From the NCBI GenBank assembly GCA_963711315.1, contig CAVQDQ010000003.1, positions 372,001 to 436,000 of the forward strand: a stretch of DNA of 64,000 nucleotides. Reading direction: 5' to 3'. This document shows, in pieces, positions 47,857-60,924 of the stretch. The stretch is from PALSA-612 sp963711315 (lineage in GTDB: Bacteria > Actinomycetota > Thermoleophilia > Gaiellales > Gaiellaceae). Position 1 is the first letter of the stretch. The number at the start of each line of letters is the position of its first letter. A program made the translations under genes and the position numbers. Under the pieces are notes generated by a model. That model saw only the letters and a program-made list of their open reading frames with translations. It was not told the origin of the DNA and did no database searches.

Positions 47857-49013
47857 CCAGGAGCTCGTCAGCAGCGACGCCGCGGATCGACGCGTCGACG
47901 AGCTCGACCGGGTGGAACGCCGGCAGCGGCCGGCCGGCGCGGCGCAGCGCCGCCGTCACCTGGACGAGGCAGCCGGGGTTGCCGCTCGCGTACGCGTCCG
48001 GCTCGGTCGCGAGCACGTGCGTCGCCTTGCGGTCGCCGAGCTCGCGCGGCGGCCTCCGGCTGGACGAGGTTGTAGATCCCCGCGCTGCCGCAGCAGATCG
48101 CCTGCTCCGCCGGCTCGAGCAGCTCGAGGCCGGGGATCGCGTCGAGCAGCGCGCGCGGCTCGACCGCGATGCCCTGCGCGTGGCGGAGGTGGCACGAGTC
48201 CTGGAACGCGACGCGCAGCGGCAGCGGATGCCGCTCCGCCCGCGGCTCCAGCTCGGCCAGCAGCTCGGAGACGTCCACGACGCGGACGCGAGCCCGTGGT
48301 CCTTCAGGTGCGAGCCGCAGCCGGCCGCGTTGACGACGATCGTGATCGCGCCCGGCGAGAGCGCTCGGCGAGCCGCCGCGCGCGCGCGCGCCCTCTCGCG
48401 CCGGCCCGCGTGGAGCGTGGAGCGCGCCGCAGCAGGCCTGCCGGGCGGCACGACGACCTCGTAGCCCTCGGCGGCGAGCACGCGGGCGGTCGCCGCGTTG
48501 ACGTCGCCGAAGACGACGCTCTGCACGCAGCCCGTGAGCAGGCCGACGCGGGCCCGACGCTCGCCGTCGCCGCAGATGCTCGGGCGGCGCTGCCGCGCGA
48601 GCGCCACGGCGGCGCGAGCCGGCGAGCGGCGCAGCGGCCGGGCAGCGGCAGGCGCCGGCGGGCAGCGCGAGCGCCGCGCGCAGCCGCCGGCGGTGGGGGA
48701 AGACGGCGAAGACGAGCGACGCGCAGGAGCCGCTCGCCCCGGCGGCGCCGGTGCTGCTCCTCGACGTGGTCGCGCGTCTGCTCGATCAGCCGGTCGTACT
48801 GCACGCCGGAAGGGCACGAGGTGACGCACGCCATGCAGCCGAGGCAGCGGTCGAAGTGCTCGACGACCGTGTCGTCAGCGAGATCGTCCCGTCGACCAGC
48901 CCTGCATCAGCTAGATGCGGCCGCGCGGCGAGTCCATCTCCTCCGCCAGAGGGCCGTAGGTCGGGCAGGTCGGCAGGCAGAAGCCGCAGTGGACGCATCG
49001 CAGGCTCGGTCGA
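47840..49013 (-). pseudogene. glcF: Glycolate oxidase iron-sulfur subunit, reading frame broken as sequenced
   Basis: (Fe-S)-binding subunit passing electrons from glycolate oxidation to the quinone pool. Two ferredoxin motifs are readable in different frames: CVHCGFCLPTCPTYG near the N-terminus (about 48950-49000) and CLGCMACVTSCPSG (about 48800-48850). CCG-domain fragments follow (FQDSCHLRHAQGIAVEPR, AICCGSAGIYNLVQPE, ASGNPGCLVQVTAAL), ending ADELLATARR at 47840. At least five frame changes occur over 1.2 kb, so no intact product can be read. No start codon fits cleanly; the N-terminus abuts the glcE stop at 49014. It overlaps the convergent cyclase gene by 17 nt. Confidence 0.8.
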
Positions 49014-49866
49014 TCAGACCGCTCGCGGCTCGAACAGCGCCTCCTCGGAGCGCAAGGCTCGCGCGCGCGGATCGCACGCTCGTCGACATCGGCGACACCG
49101 GCGGCGACGTAGGCGACCGCCCGGTCCGGCCCGGACGCATCCGGCAGCGCGCCGGGCGCGCGAGCCGCCGCGTACGCGGCCCGACGCAGCCGTCGGCCGG
49201 CCGAGCCGTCAGCCTCGTCCCACGCCGACGGGCGTCCCGCGCGCGCGCGAGCCTGCGCGTCGACCGCGCGCTCGCTGCCCTCGAAGAGCACGGCCAGCCG
49301 CGACTCCGGCCGGGCGAGCGTCGACGCGCGCTCGGGACGAGCTGCGAGCGCAGGACAGCTGCGCACGAGCCTCGTCGCGTCGTCTGCCGACGACGACGTC
49401 GAGCGACGAGCGTCGCGTGGCGGCCGGAGCGGGTGCAGCCGCAGGCTGAGCCGCTCGATCACGGCCGAGGCGGCCCGCGCGAGCCGCAGAAGAGCTTGCC
49501 GAGGTCGTAGCCGGCGACGTTCTTCACGACCTTGCCGCCGGAGCTCGCGACGGTGCCGTCGGCGAGCACGACGGTGACGCCGATCACGAGGTCGCGCAGC
49601 GTCCCGTAGCGGTGGCTGCGCGGGCCGGAGAGGTTCGCCGCGAGGCAGGCGCCGAGCGTCGGGTCGCCGGGCGGGTCGAGCGCGAGCATCTGCCCGTGCG
49701 GCGCGAGGTAGCGTGCAGCGCCGAAAGCCGAGCCCCGCCTCGACGATGCAGGTCAGGTCGCCGGGCTCGTGCTCGAGCACGCGGTCGAGCGCCGTCGAGA
49801 GGACGTCGCCGCTCGTCGACACGTCGGCGTCGGCCGCTCGCGCAGGACGCCGGCCGCGCCGACGGC
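49014..49866 (-). pseudogene. glcE: Glycolate oxidase FAD-binding subunit GlcE, broken and N-terminally truncated
   Basis: Recognisable pieces: LDRVLEHEPGDLTCIVEAGL, MLALDPPGDPTLGACLAANLSGP, SHRYGTLRDLVIGVTVVLADGT and SGGKVVKNVAGYDLGKLFCG, all standard GlcE PCMH FAD-domain signatures, spread over several frames. Only some 50 nt separate the GlcD stop (49867) from the VLEHEP segment, whereas relatives have roughly 60-90 residues before it. The N-terminus, including the first FAD strand and its start codon, is therefore missing as well as frameshifted. C-terminal part ends ALFEPRAV at 49014. Confidence 0.75.
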
Positions 49867-51334
49867 TCAGAGACGCTCGGCAAGCCCGGCCTGCTCCAGC
49901 GGGTGCTGCGCGGTACGGCCCGGGCACCTCGCCGCAGAGGCGCGGCGTGGGGAAGACCTTGCCCGGGTTCGCGAGCCCGGCCGGGTCGAAGCGCGCGCGC
50001 AGCCGCTGCATCGCCGCGAGGTCGGCCTCGCCGAACATCAGCGGCATCGAGCACGCCTTGTCGGTGCCGACGCCGTGCTCGCCCGTGATCGAGCCGCCGG
50101 CGTCGACGCAGGCCTCGAGGATCTCGCTCGCGAGCTCGCTCCGCCCGGTCGGCCTCGCCCTCGACGCGCTCGTCGTAGAGGACGAGCGGGTGCAGGTTGC
50201 CGTCGCCGGCGTGGAAGACGTTGCCGACGCGGAGGCCGTGCTCGCGCTCGAGCTCGGCGATCCGGCGCAGCACCTCGGGCAGCCTCGTCCGCGGCACGAC
50301 GCCGTCCTGCACGTAGTAGTCGGGCTGACGCGGCCCATCGCCGCGAAGGCCGACTTGCGGCCCCTCCAGAGCAGCGCGCGCTCGTCGCGCGTCGGCCGCG
50401 ATGCGGATCTCGCAGGCGCCGGCCGCGGCGCAGATCGCCTCCACCGCGGCGAGGTCGTCCTCGACCTGCGCGGCGACGCCGTCCAGCTCGACGATCAGCA
50501 CCGCGCCGCGCCCTCCGGGTAGCCCGCGTGCACAGCCGCCTCGGCCGCCTCGATCGTGAGTCGGTCCATCATCTCGATCGCCGGCGGGCAGGATCCCGCG
50601 CCGCGATCGATCGCCGACACGGCGCCGCCCGGCCTCGTCGGTCGAGTCGAAGCCGGCGAGCAGCGTCCGCACCGTCTCGGGCGCGCGCAGGACCCGGACC
50701 GTGATCTCGGTCGCGATGCCGAGCGTCCCCTCGGAGCCGACGAACGACGCCGAGCAGGTCCGGGCCCGGGCTCGTCCGCCCTGCCGCCGAGCTCGCGCCA
50801 GCTCGCCGTCCGGGAGCACGACGTCGAGGCCGCGAGACGTGGTTGACGGTGAAGCCGTACTTGAGGCAGTGCGCGCCGCCCGAGTTCTCGGCGACGTTGC
50901 CGCCGATCGTGCACACCTGCTGGCTGGACGGGTCGGGCGCGTAGTAGAAGCCGTCGGCGGCGACCGCCGCGCGTCACGTCGAGGTTCGTCACGCCGGGCT
51001 CGACGACGACGCGCTGGCTGCGTCGAGGTCGACCTCGAGCACCCGGTTCATGCGCGCGAGCGAGATCACGATCCCGTCGGCGACCGGCAGCGCGCCGCCG
51101 GAGAGCCCGGTGCCGGCGCCGCGGGCGACGAACGGGATCGCCGTGGCGTGTGCACGCGCGGACGACCGCCTGCACGTGCTCCGTCGACTCGGGCAGCACG
51201 ACGAGCGCGGGCACGACGCGTCGGCCGGTCAGCCCGTCGCACTCGTAGGTGCGGAGCTGCTCGGGCTCGGTGATCACGGCGCCCTCCGGGAGCGCCGCCT
51301 CGACGGCCTCGGTGAACGCCCGCGCGAGCCCCAC
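49867..51334 (-). pseudogene. glcD: Glycolate oxidase catalytic subunit GlcD, reading frame broken as sequenced
   Basis: FAD-linked oxidase of the FAD-binding-4 / C-terminal FAD-oxidase family, converting glycolate to glyoxylate. Clean N-terminus from GTG 51334 (FTEAVEAALPEGAVITEPEQ, ECDGLTGRRVVPALVVLPES). Then pieces appear in several frames: VVEPGVTNLDVT, MCTIGGNVAENSGGAHCLKYG, FVGSEGTLGIATEITVRVL, VGNVFHAGDGNLHPL and GGSITGEHGVGTDKA, ending KVFPTPRLCG and a TGA at 49867-49869. About 488 residues if restored. Divergent from malate synthase with only 12 bp between starts. Confidence 0.85.
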
Positions 51335-51346
51335 GCGTGTCAGTCT

Positions 51347-52914
<1,568 letters not shown>

Positions 52915-52915
<1 letters not shown>

Positions 52916-54179
52916 TGCTCACCAGGCGCGAGTTCCTCGGCGCCGCCACGGCTGCAACGCTCTCGCTGAAGTCGAGACGCCGGCACGTGGTCGTCGTCGG
53001 CGCAGGACTGGCGGGGCTCGCGTGTGCGCGGCGGCTGCAGCAGCTCGGCTTCCAGGTGACGGGTCTCGAAGCACGCGACCGCGTCGGTGGGCGCGTCCTC
53101 ACCTTGCGCGATGCGTTCGACGACGGCCGGTACGCCGAGGCGGGCGCCGAGTTCGTCGCCGTCCACCACGAGCAGACGTCCGGCCTGCTGCGCCGGCTCG
53201 GTATTGAGTTCGGGTTTGCCGACCGGTTCTCTCCGAACGTGTACCGGCGCGGCCGACGCCATTCGTTCAAGCGCTTCGTCACTGACAAAACCGGCGCTGA
53301 CATCGGCCGCTTCCGCGTGCGTCTGGCGAGGCTGCGCCCATCGCCTGCGCTCGACTCGCGGTCTGCGGCGTGGCTGTCCGCGAACTGGGCCTCTCCGACC
53401 GCGCTCGATTCTCATCGGTCACGAGCTGCGCGAGGCATACGGCGTCGAGCCCGAGTACCTGTCGCTCCTCTTCTACGTCCAGCAGTCCCGCGTCAGCCGC
53501 GACGCCGCCACGGTCTTCCGCATCCGTGGCGGTGCCGACCGGCTGCCCCTCGCGCTCGCCCGCGGGCTCGACGTCCACCTCGAAGAGCCGGCGTCCCACA
53601 TCGAGCGGCAGGCGAGCGGCGTCAGCGTAGACGGCATCGACGCAGACTTCGTGTCGTCACTGTCTGGTCCCCGTGCTGGCGTCAATGGAGTTCGCGCCAG
53701 AGCTACCGTCCGCCCTCACGGCGGCCGTCGAGCGGCTCGCATACGGGCACGGAGTGAAGACCGTGCTCCAGTACGAGCGCGAGCCGACGCGCGGAGTCGT
53801 CGCCGATCTCACGTCCAGACAGCCTGGGACCTGGACCGGCGGCTGGTGACCGCGTACTCGACCGGAAGGAACGGCATCTTGCTCCGTTCGGTGAGCCGCC
53901 GCACGCGGCCGCTCTTGGTGGCCGACGAACTCGACGACGTCTATCCGGGGTCGCGCGGCCTCTTCGAGCTGGGGAGTCCTACGCCTGGCACACGGACGGG
54001 TGGAGCCAGGGGACGGCGGTCGCGATGCCCCCGCTCAGGTGAACCGCTTTCAGGCGGCGGTGCGCCGCCCGTTGGGCGGCGTCCACTTCGCCGGCGAGCA
54101 CACGGATGCGTTCGCCGGGACGATGGAAGGCGCCATCCGTTCGGGGCGCAGGGTTGCAGATGCCATTGGACGGGAATAA
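52915..54179 (+). pseudogene. Tat-exported flavin amine oxidase, broken in its second half
   Basis: Flavin monoamine oxidase-like protein. GTG 52915 overlaps the malate synthase stop (TAGTG). Twin-arginine signal LTRREFLGAATAATLSL, then FAD motif VVVVGAGLAGLACARRL, EARDRVGGRVLTL and EAGAEFVAVHHEQT, all in one frame to about 53395. The rest (YGVEPEYLSLLFYVQQSRVS, RIRGGADRLPLALARGL, FAGEHTDAFAGTMEGAIRSG) appears in other frames with breaks near 53400, 53670, 53820 and 53970. The C-terminal FAD-contact GEHTDAFAGTMEGA is intact. TAA at 54177-54179 lies inside a terminator hairpin. Confidence 0.82.
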
Positions 54180-54209
54180 GCCCGCGCGCGAAGCGCGCTT
54201 GGGCTTATT
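54175..54209. terminator. Strong hairpin after the amine oxidase gene
   Basis: AATAAGCCC at 54175-54183 pairs with GGGCTTATT at 54201-54209, and inside it GCGCGC pairs with GCGCGC around a GAA loop. The plus-strand 3' arm ends in TTATT. It overlaps the amine oxidase stop codon and precedes the nitroreductase gene by 38 bp. Confidence 0.75.
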
Positions 54210-54247
54210 CAGCAAGTACTAGCGTGAAACACCAATAATCCCCTCTG

Positions 54248-54741
54248 ATGGACGCGTACCTTGCGATCGTCAGCAAGCGGGACAACCGCCACTATGCGGA
54301 TCGCGAGATTCCGGAGGCCATCGTCTCGAGGATCCTCGACGCCGGGCGCGTCACGGGCAGCGCATCGAACAAGCAGCCTTGGCGCTTCCTCGTCGTCGAG
54401 GACGGCGAGCGGAGGAAGCGGCTCGCGGACGCCGTCTACGAGCCGGACAACGTCCACTCGGCCGCGCTCGTCATCGCGCTCGCGGGCTCCCGCCCGATGG
54501 ACATCGGCCGCTGCGCCCAGACATGATGCTCGCGGCCTGGAACGACGGCGTAGCCTCGTCCCCAAACGGAATCAAGGACAAGGAGTGGGCCGCCGATGTG
54601 CTCGGTCTCGACGACGCCCCGGTGACCGTGCTCTCGTTCGGCTACCCCTCGCGCCAGCCGCCCGCGGAAACCCGAACCGCCGATGAGTGGAGCGTGCGCG
54701 CGAACCGCCGGCCGCTCGCAGAGTCGGTCGAGCGGATCTAG
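54248..54741 (+). CDS. Nitroreductase-family flavoprotein, one frameshift
   Basis: About 164 residues when joined; FMN-dependent NAD(P)H oxidoreductase fold. N-terminal frame: AIVSKRDNRHYADREIPEAIVSRILDAGRVTGSASNKQPWRFLVV. The frame breaks at about 54515-54525 (one base missing before ATGATGCT) and continues MMLAAWNDGVASSPNGIKD, VLGLDDAPVTVLSFGYPSRQ. Short for the family. The stop overlaps the convergent TolB-like stop in a shared CTAG. Confidence 0.8.
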
Positions 54742-55631
54742 CTAGACGCGGGAACGACCGGGCGCCAGGTGGGGCTACCGTCGTTCGGCCCGTCCGTGAG
54801 GGCGTTCTCCTGCCCGCCGAGCACGAGCGTGTAGACCAGGCCGTCGCGCTCGAACATCAACGTCTTGCCGTCGACGGACCAGGACGGGTCGAAGTACTGA
54901 CCGGATGGAACGTGAGCCTCGTGAGCCCCTTGCCGTTCGTGCCGATCTCGTAGAGCTGGTATCGCCCATCGTTTGCATTGTTCGAGAAGACGATCTTGCG
55001 GCCATCGGGAGACCACGCAGGCCCGTAACTCGAGGCGTTGAGGTGCGTCACATGCCGAGGCCCGGCCGTCAGGCCGTATACGCCAGATCTCTCGCGTGCT
55101 GTACCCGGGCCGGCGACGGACATACGCGAGCCACTTGCCGTCCGGCGACCATGCGGGTTCGCGGTCGTCGCCCCCGAGCTCGTCGGAACGAGGTACATCG
55201 CCCCACCACGCGGCGGAATCACATAGAGAAGGCCGTCGCGCGTGAACGCGATCAGCCGACCGTTGGCGACCAGGCCGGGCTCGAGTCCTCTCCCTTGCCT
55301 GACGTGAGCCGCCGGGTCCCCCGAGCCGTCTGCGCCCATGACGTAGACGTGCGACCGGCCGTCGCGGCCGCTCGTGAAGACGATCTTCTTCGTCGGGCTC
55401 AGTCCGGTTCGGTCTGGAAGACAGAGTGCGCGTGAGCTCTGTCGATCGGCCCGCTCGGGGACAGGCGCTCCTGCCCGCTACCGTCGGCGCGCATGCCGTA
55501 GATCGTGTAGTAGCCGTCCCGGCTCGTGACAAACGCGATCTCGGAGTCGGGGCCCGCCGTGCCGGAGCCTCCGCAGCCGGCGAGGCCGACGACGAGCGCG
55601 GCGAGGCAACCAGACGGAGGGCACGGTCCAT
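54738..55631 (-). pseudogene. TolB-like beta-propeller lipoprotein, frame broken as sequenced
   Basis: N-terminus MDRALRL then CLAALVVGLAGCGGSG (lipobox LAGC) after a one-base loss, followed by SEIAFVTSRDGYYTIYGMRADGSGQERL. Repeating WD40-like PD40 blades are visible in shifting frames: EPAWSPDGKWLAYVRR, SSYGPAWSPDGRKIVFSNN, FDPSWSVDGKTLMFERDG. At least four frame changes. No Tol or Pal gene nearby, so it is probably a periplasm-side propeller of unknown partner, not bona fide TolB. Confidence 0.75.
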
Positions 55632-55734
55632 CGCGGCCGTGCAGCCTACCTACGGTCGGAACCCACCTTGTCGAAGTGGTGGGCATTCAGCCACTCGTAT
55701 GCCTCGGCCCACCCTCGTGGACGCGCACGGCGTG

Positions 55735-56455
55735 TCAGTGCGCCAGAGGTTCGACGCCGAGATATCGCCGCTGCAACTCGACGTCGGACGAGAGCGCGTT
55801 GGACGTCGTCTCCAACGCGATCTCGCCGCCAACCATGATCAGCTGTCGCCTCGCGATCGACGTTGCGACCCCAAGGTTCTGCTCGATCAGGAGAATCGCC
55901 AGACCCTCTGCCTCGAGCTTCTGGAACGTGTCGACGAGCGTATCGACGATCGCAGGGGCGAGTCCCTCGGACGGCTCGTCCATGATCAAGAGCTTGGGGT
56001 TGCCGAGCAGCGCGCGCCCGATCGCGAGCATCTGCTGCTCGCCGCCGGAGAGCCTGGCGCCGCCGTTTCGCTTGCGCTCCGCGAGGCGCGGGAATAGATT
56101 GTAGACCCGGCTCTTCGTCCATCCGCCGCCGCCGTTTCTCGCCGCGATCTTGAGATGCTCGTCGACTGTGAGGGACGGAAAGAGCCGCCTCCCCTGCGGC
56201 ACGTAGCCGAGGCCCGAGCGCGCGACCTTGTATGACGGGCGGCCGAAGGGCTCCTTGCCCTCGAAACGCACCGACCCAGACACGTGCGGCGGCGTTAAGC
56301 CCATGAGTGCAGCGCAGAGCGTGGTCTTCCCCATGCCGTTCCGGCCCACGACGGCCAGCGACTCGGCGCCCATTTCGAGGCTGACGTCGTGGAGGATCTG
56401 CGCTTGGTTGTAGTCGGCGTTGAGCTCATGACCGTGAGGAGCGGGCGGCGCTCAT
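55735..56455 (-). CDS. livF: Second branched-chain-type ABC importer, ATPase LivF, short N-terminal frame break
   Basis: Main frame intact from about 56373: VVGRNGMGKTTLCAALMGLTPP, YVPQGRRLFPSLTVDEHL, LSGGEQQMLAIGRALL, LLIMDEPSEGLAPAIVDTL. The first 25 residues (PLLTV, then ELNADYNQAQILHDVSLEMG) need one missing base restored near 56430. ATG 56455 overlaps the livG stop as ATGA. 103 bp with no gene follow before the TolB-like gene. Confidence 0.87.
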
Positions 56456-57213
56456 GAGTCTCCTGCGTAGTAGTGGCGACCGAGGTAGAGGTCGTGGACG
56501 AACTCGTTCGCCCGGATCTTCGGGGCGTCCCCTCGACGATCACGCGGCCGTCGTGCATCATCGTCACCCGCTCGGCGACGTTGAGAGCGACGTCCATGTC
56601 GTGCTCGATCAGGATGAGAGTGATCGAGCTGTCGAGACCGAGCAGGCGCTCCCTGAGCAGATGACGCTCTCCACGCGACAGGCCCGACGCCGGCTCGTCG
56701 AGCATCAGCATCTTCGGCTCCGCGGCCAGAGCCATCGCTATCGCCACCTGACGGTGCTCTCCGTGCGAGAGCGCCCCGACCACGTCCCCGAATCTGTGGT
56801 CGATCGCCACCCTTTTCGCCGCCTCGTGCGCGAGCTCGCGGATTCGCCGATCCCTGCCTGGCAGAACGAGTGGTCGGAGACGGCCGTTGCGCACGCCGAG
56901 GACGGCGAGGTAGATGGCGTCCTCGACGGTCAGCCCGAGGAGCATGCGGGACTGCTGGTACGTCCGTGCAAGCCCAAGCCGCGCCCGCACGCGTGCGGGC
57001 GCCGTGGGTGACGTCTTGTCCGAATAACTCCACGCTCCCGGAGGACGCCGGCATGTCACCGGACACGACGTTGAACAGCGTCGTCTTGCCTGCGCCGTTC
57101 GGCCCGAGGATCGCGTGCCGCTCGCCATCACCGACGTCGAGCGTCACGTCGCGCACGGCGTGGAGCCCGCCAAACCGCCGGCCGACCCCCCGCAAGCGGA
57201 GGGTCGGCGGCAT
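56452..57213 (-). pseudogene. livG: Second branched-chain-type ABC importer, ATPase LivG, two frame breaks
   Basis: ATG 57213: MPPTLRLRGVGRRFGGLHAVRDVTLDVG, Walker A GPNGAGKTT, SSGSVELFGQDVTHGA. After a break at about 57005, ARLGLARTYQQSRMLLGLTVEDAIYLAVLG, LSHGEHRQVAIAMAL and LMLDEPASGLS. After another near 56520, KIRANEFVHDLYLGRHYYAG. All ABC motifs survive across frames, so the gene is probably functional in the organism. Confidence 0.82.
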
Positions 57214-57253
57214 TGGACTGCTGTCGTTCCTCGGTCGTTGCTTCGCCCACGTC

Positions 57254-58660
57254 CTACTTGATGACTCCGTTGACGACAGGCCTTTCCTTTCCTGCCCACG
57301 CCAGCTTCGCCTTCTTGCACGGCGGCTGCGTGCGGCCAGGAGGCGGGGCTGCTCGAGAACAGCCCGGAGAACGTCTGGTTGACGTTCGGGATGTACTGCA
57401 CGGTCTTCACCGTCGGCGGCTTGCCCGGCTTCGCGCCGATCTGGTACGACCACTCGCCCTCTATGGCCTGGCGGTTCGAGTCCAACGTCACCTTGCCGAA
57501 CGGCCCGTTGAGGCTCACTTTACCGAGAGCCTTCTGCAACGGCACCTGGCTCGGCGAGATGTTGCCCTTCACAGCCTGGAGGCCCTTCACGAGACCCCAC
57601 GCCGCGCTGAAGTAGTTGACGAAGAACCCGTTGTACGCGTTGGCCACGCTCATCTTGCCGAGCGGTGGATCTCCTTGAACCAGTGCCTGGTGATCGCCAG
57701 GTACCGCTCTGCGCCTTCCCGTGCACGTAGTCGAGGCCCGGCGTGCCGAAGCCACCGGTGTAAGCGCCGTTGATCTGGGGGGCGATCTCCTCGAAGTTCC
57801 CGGTGACCGAGAAGAACAGGTTCCCCATGATCTTCGTCGGACTTAGCTTCTACACCTCGACGAAGGCCTTCAGCGACGGCACGGTTGGCAACCCCCCCAC
57901 GACCCAGAAGTACCCGTCCACCTTGTTCGGAGGCGGAAGCTGACGCGCGAGCGAGGAGAAGTCCGTCGCTCCCAGCGGTGCGAACACCCGCTTCGTCACG
58001 TGCCGCCGCGTGCGCAGAAGTCGGCAATCATCCCGGCGGCAGATGTCCAGCCGAAGCTGTAGTCGTCCATGATGATCGCTGCCGTCTTCCAGTGGAGCTT
58101 CTTGATGGCGATGTTGCCGACGCCTGCGTTCCACTGCGCACCGTCGCCGTTGAACCGGAAGAAGTTCTTCGGTGCGATCTGCAGAGTCGGATCCTGCGAT
58201 CCGGCCGAGCCGTTGACGAACGTGATCTTCGGATGCGCCTGCGCGTAGTGCGCAATTGCCACTGCCTCGTCACCGGAGAGCGGGCCGATCATTATCTGAG
58301 CCCCGAGCTGCTCCACGAGGCGCCGCGTTTCCTTGATCGCGAGGTCCGGCGTGGCATCGGAACAGCCAAAGCCGACGATCTGGAGCGGGTGGCCGCCGAC
58401 CGGGCCCCCGACCATCCCTTTCGAGGGGTCCTTCGAGTCCTTCGGCTTCGCACCTGCGTACTGCGAGAACGCCGTCAGCGCACCGCCGATGTCGGCGTTG
58501 TACTGGTTTCCAACGGGCCCTTGCAGTCGGAGAGGATGCCGATCTTGATCGGCGTCGACGCCGAAGCGCGAGTCCCCGAAGCGAGTGCCGAGGTGGCTCC
58601 GACCGCGATCGCCGCTGTTAGTACCGCGGCGAACAGCCCGATGTGCAAGCGATTAGTCAT
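57254..58660 (-). pseudogene. Second branched-chain-type ABC importer, substrate-binding protein, frame broken
   Basis: ATG 58660 with signal peptide MTNRLHIGLFAAVLTAAIAVGATSALAS, then ASTPIKIGILSDCKGP. Body fragments: QIVGFGCSDATPDLAIKETRRLVEQ, MIGPLSGDEAVAIAHYA, FVNGSAGSQDPTLQIAPKNFFRFNGDGAQW, DDYSFGWTSAAGMIADFCARGG, KMSVANAYNGFFVNYFSAAW, and a C-terminus VVNGVIK with TAG at 57254. At least five frame changes. Peripla_BP_6 family; ligand unknown. Confidence 0.8.
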
Positions 58661-58770
58661 CCAGCCTCCCTTTCTTCAGCCTGCCGATTGTGGAACAGTC
58701 TGATACGTCGCACAGTAATACTCAAGTGGGTGTGTTCGCTTCCCCTTCCGACCCCCAACCCGGTCACTCG

Positions 58771-59836
58771 CTATGCCCCGCCCTCGGCCGCCGCCGACGG
58801 CACACCCGGTCCGGGCGACGACCCGGACGACGACGCTGCGTCGGAGTCGCGGGTCAGCAGCTTCCCGAGACGATCCCAGACGCCGAGCAGCCCGCCTGGT
58901 GAGACGAGCACGATCGCGAGGACGATGAGCCCGATGACCGTGTAGAAGCTGCCGCCGATCACGGGGACTGTCACGCTGTACGTGTTGATCTCATTGTTGA
59001 TGATGACGAAGGCGAACGCGCCCACCCACGCGCCTCGAGGGTAGAGACCCCGATGACGGCAATCACGAGCAGGTTGATGACCGGTTCAGCCCGATCGAGT
59101 TGGGGTCGATGTGATTGTTCCACCAGACGAACAGCACGCCCGCCAGCGACGCAATGAACGCGGCGAAGCCGAAGGCGAGCATCCGGTGGATCGCGACGTT
59201 GTATCCGAGTGATGCCATCCGCACGGGGTCGTCCCTGATCCCCTGAAGCGCGATTCCGAACGGCGCCTGAGCGACATACCGGATGATGGCGTACGCAAGC
59301 ACCGAGACGACGAAGGCGACATAGTAAAGTCGGTTCGGGTGCGCTCCGACGTTGCCGATGAGCGCGGCGTGAGGTCCGGCGTCCCGCTGATGCCACTGAA
59401 GCCCCCGAAGTCCGTCACCTCGACGAAGAACGTGTACGTGAGACCCCGAAGGTCAGTGTCAGCATGAGGAAGTAGATGCCGAAGCTGCGACTGGCGAGTG
59501 CCCCGATCAAGAGCCCGATCGTGACGGCCGGGGCAATTGCGACCACAGTCGCGAGCCATGGATCCCAGCCGAGGTGGAGCCCTTGGCCTGGCCATTGGTG
59601 ACGAGGTTGCCGAGCACGAGCCCGGCGATCCCGTAGATCGCAGTCTGACCGAGCGAAACCATGCCGCCGAAAGCCGAGAGGAAGATCAGGCTCGCCGCGG
59701 CGATCCCGTACCACAAGGCCTGCGTGAAGATGGCACTGGCCCAGTACGTGGTCAGGAAAAGCGGCCCGAGAGCGACAAACACGAGGGCCGCAGCGCCGAG
59801 CGCTCGGTTCAGTGTCGTCCAAGCGTTGACGCTCAT
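58771..59836 (-). pseudogene. livM: Second branched-chain-type ABC importer, permease LivM, frame broken
   Basis: ATG 59836: WYGIAAASLIFLSAFGGMVSLGQTAIYGIAGLVLGN (LivM signature). Further fragments RSFGIYFLMLTLTFG, ISGTPDLT, PFGIALQGIRDDPVRMASLGYNV (EAA-like loop) and FIASLAGVLFVWWNNHI. The C-terminus TVIGLIVLAIVLVSPGGLLGVWDRL is intact to 58771, with a Gly/Ser/Pro-rich tail. Three or four frame changes. A 110-bp gap with no recognisable gene separates it from the binding protein. Confidence 0.82.
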
Positions 59837-60924
59837 GGGGCCGCCCGAAGAGCCCCAACGGTCGAAGCGCGAGAACGAGTGCCAGGAGCGCGAACGTCAG
59901 CACCGGAGCGTACTGGGTGCAGCAGACGTCACTGGTCGACGGCAGGTAGTGCCAGAGAAATTGGTGACGAATGCCAGCAAGATTGCGCCGGCGGCCGCTC
60001 CTCCGAGCGACCCCATGCCGCCGATGATGACGACGATCAGCGAGTTGAGCAGCCATTGTCCGGCGACATCCGTGGTCAGGACCGCGAACGACCCGCCCAT
60101 CGCCCCTCCGAATCCGGCGAGTCCGGCTCCGACCATGAACGCGATGGCGAACGCGACTGGATGTTGATCCCGAGCGCCGACACCATCTGCCGGTCGTCGA
60201 CGCCGGCGCGGATGACCATGCCCATGCGTGTCTTCTGGAGCCATAGCCAGAGCACAATGCCGATACCAATCGCGACGAAGAGCATGAACAAGCGACTCCA
60301 TGCGTACGTCGAACGAGCCGAGGTCAAGAACTTGTCGTCCCCGACGAAGTTGGGCCAGGACAGGCTATGCGAGTTGCCAGAGTTGAAGTGCGTCTGGAAC
60401 TGATCGAGGAGGATCACGGCGATCGCGATCGTGATCAACGCCTGGCGAAGATCGTGACCCTGCGTCCAGCGAAGGAATGCTTGTTGCGTCCCGAGCCCGG
60501 CGATGGCCACGCACGCGCCGGCAACGATGAGGCACGATCCATTGCCACGCCGCCACCTGTCGGCGTGATCCGAAGCCGCCGCCGCTGTTCGCGAACTCCT
60601 GTTGAAGGTTGTATGCGATCAACCCTCCGAGCAGATAGAACGCGCCGTGGGCCATGTTCACGGTCCTCATCAGGCCGAAGATCAGCGTGAAGCCGCTGGC
60701 GACGATGAACAGAGGCCGGCGTACGTCAACGAATCGAACACGACCTTGAGGAAGTCGACGGGGTCCGAGACCGCCGACCCATACGTCGTCTTCGGCGCCC
60801 AGAACAACACCCAGATGAATACCAACCCGACTAAGGCCAGCGTGACGATGAACGGAAGCCTGATTACGACCTCGCGACGCGTGGGGAGCAGGCGTGCGCT
60901 CGGGGTGACCGGAGTCTCGACCAT
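59833..60924 (-). pseudogene. livH: Second branched-chain-type ABC importer, permease LivH with N-terminal extension, frame broken
   Basis: ATG 60924. About 60 extra residues precede the LivH core, including a hydrophobic helix (LPFIVTLALVGLVFIWVLFW) not found in standard LivH. The core is FGLMRTVNMAHGAFYLLGGLIAYNLQQEF, VRIIRAGVDDRQMVSALGINI-like loop (MVIRAGVDDRQMVSALGINI), FAIAFMVGAGLAGFGGAMGG and SLIVVIIGGMGSLGGAAAGAILLAF. Its C-terminus ALVLALRPLGLFGR reaches a TGA overlapping the livM ATG if one base is restored. Several frame changes. First gene of the operon. Confidence 0.8.
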
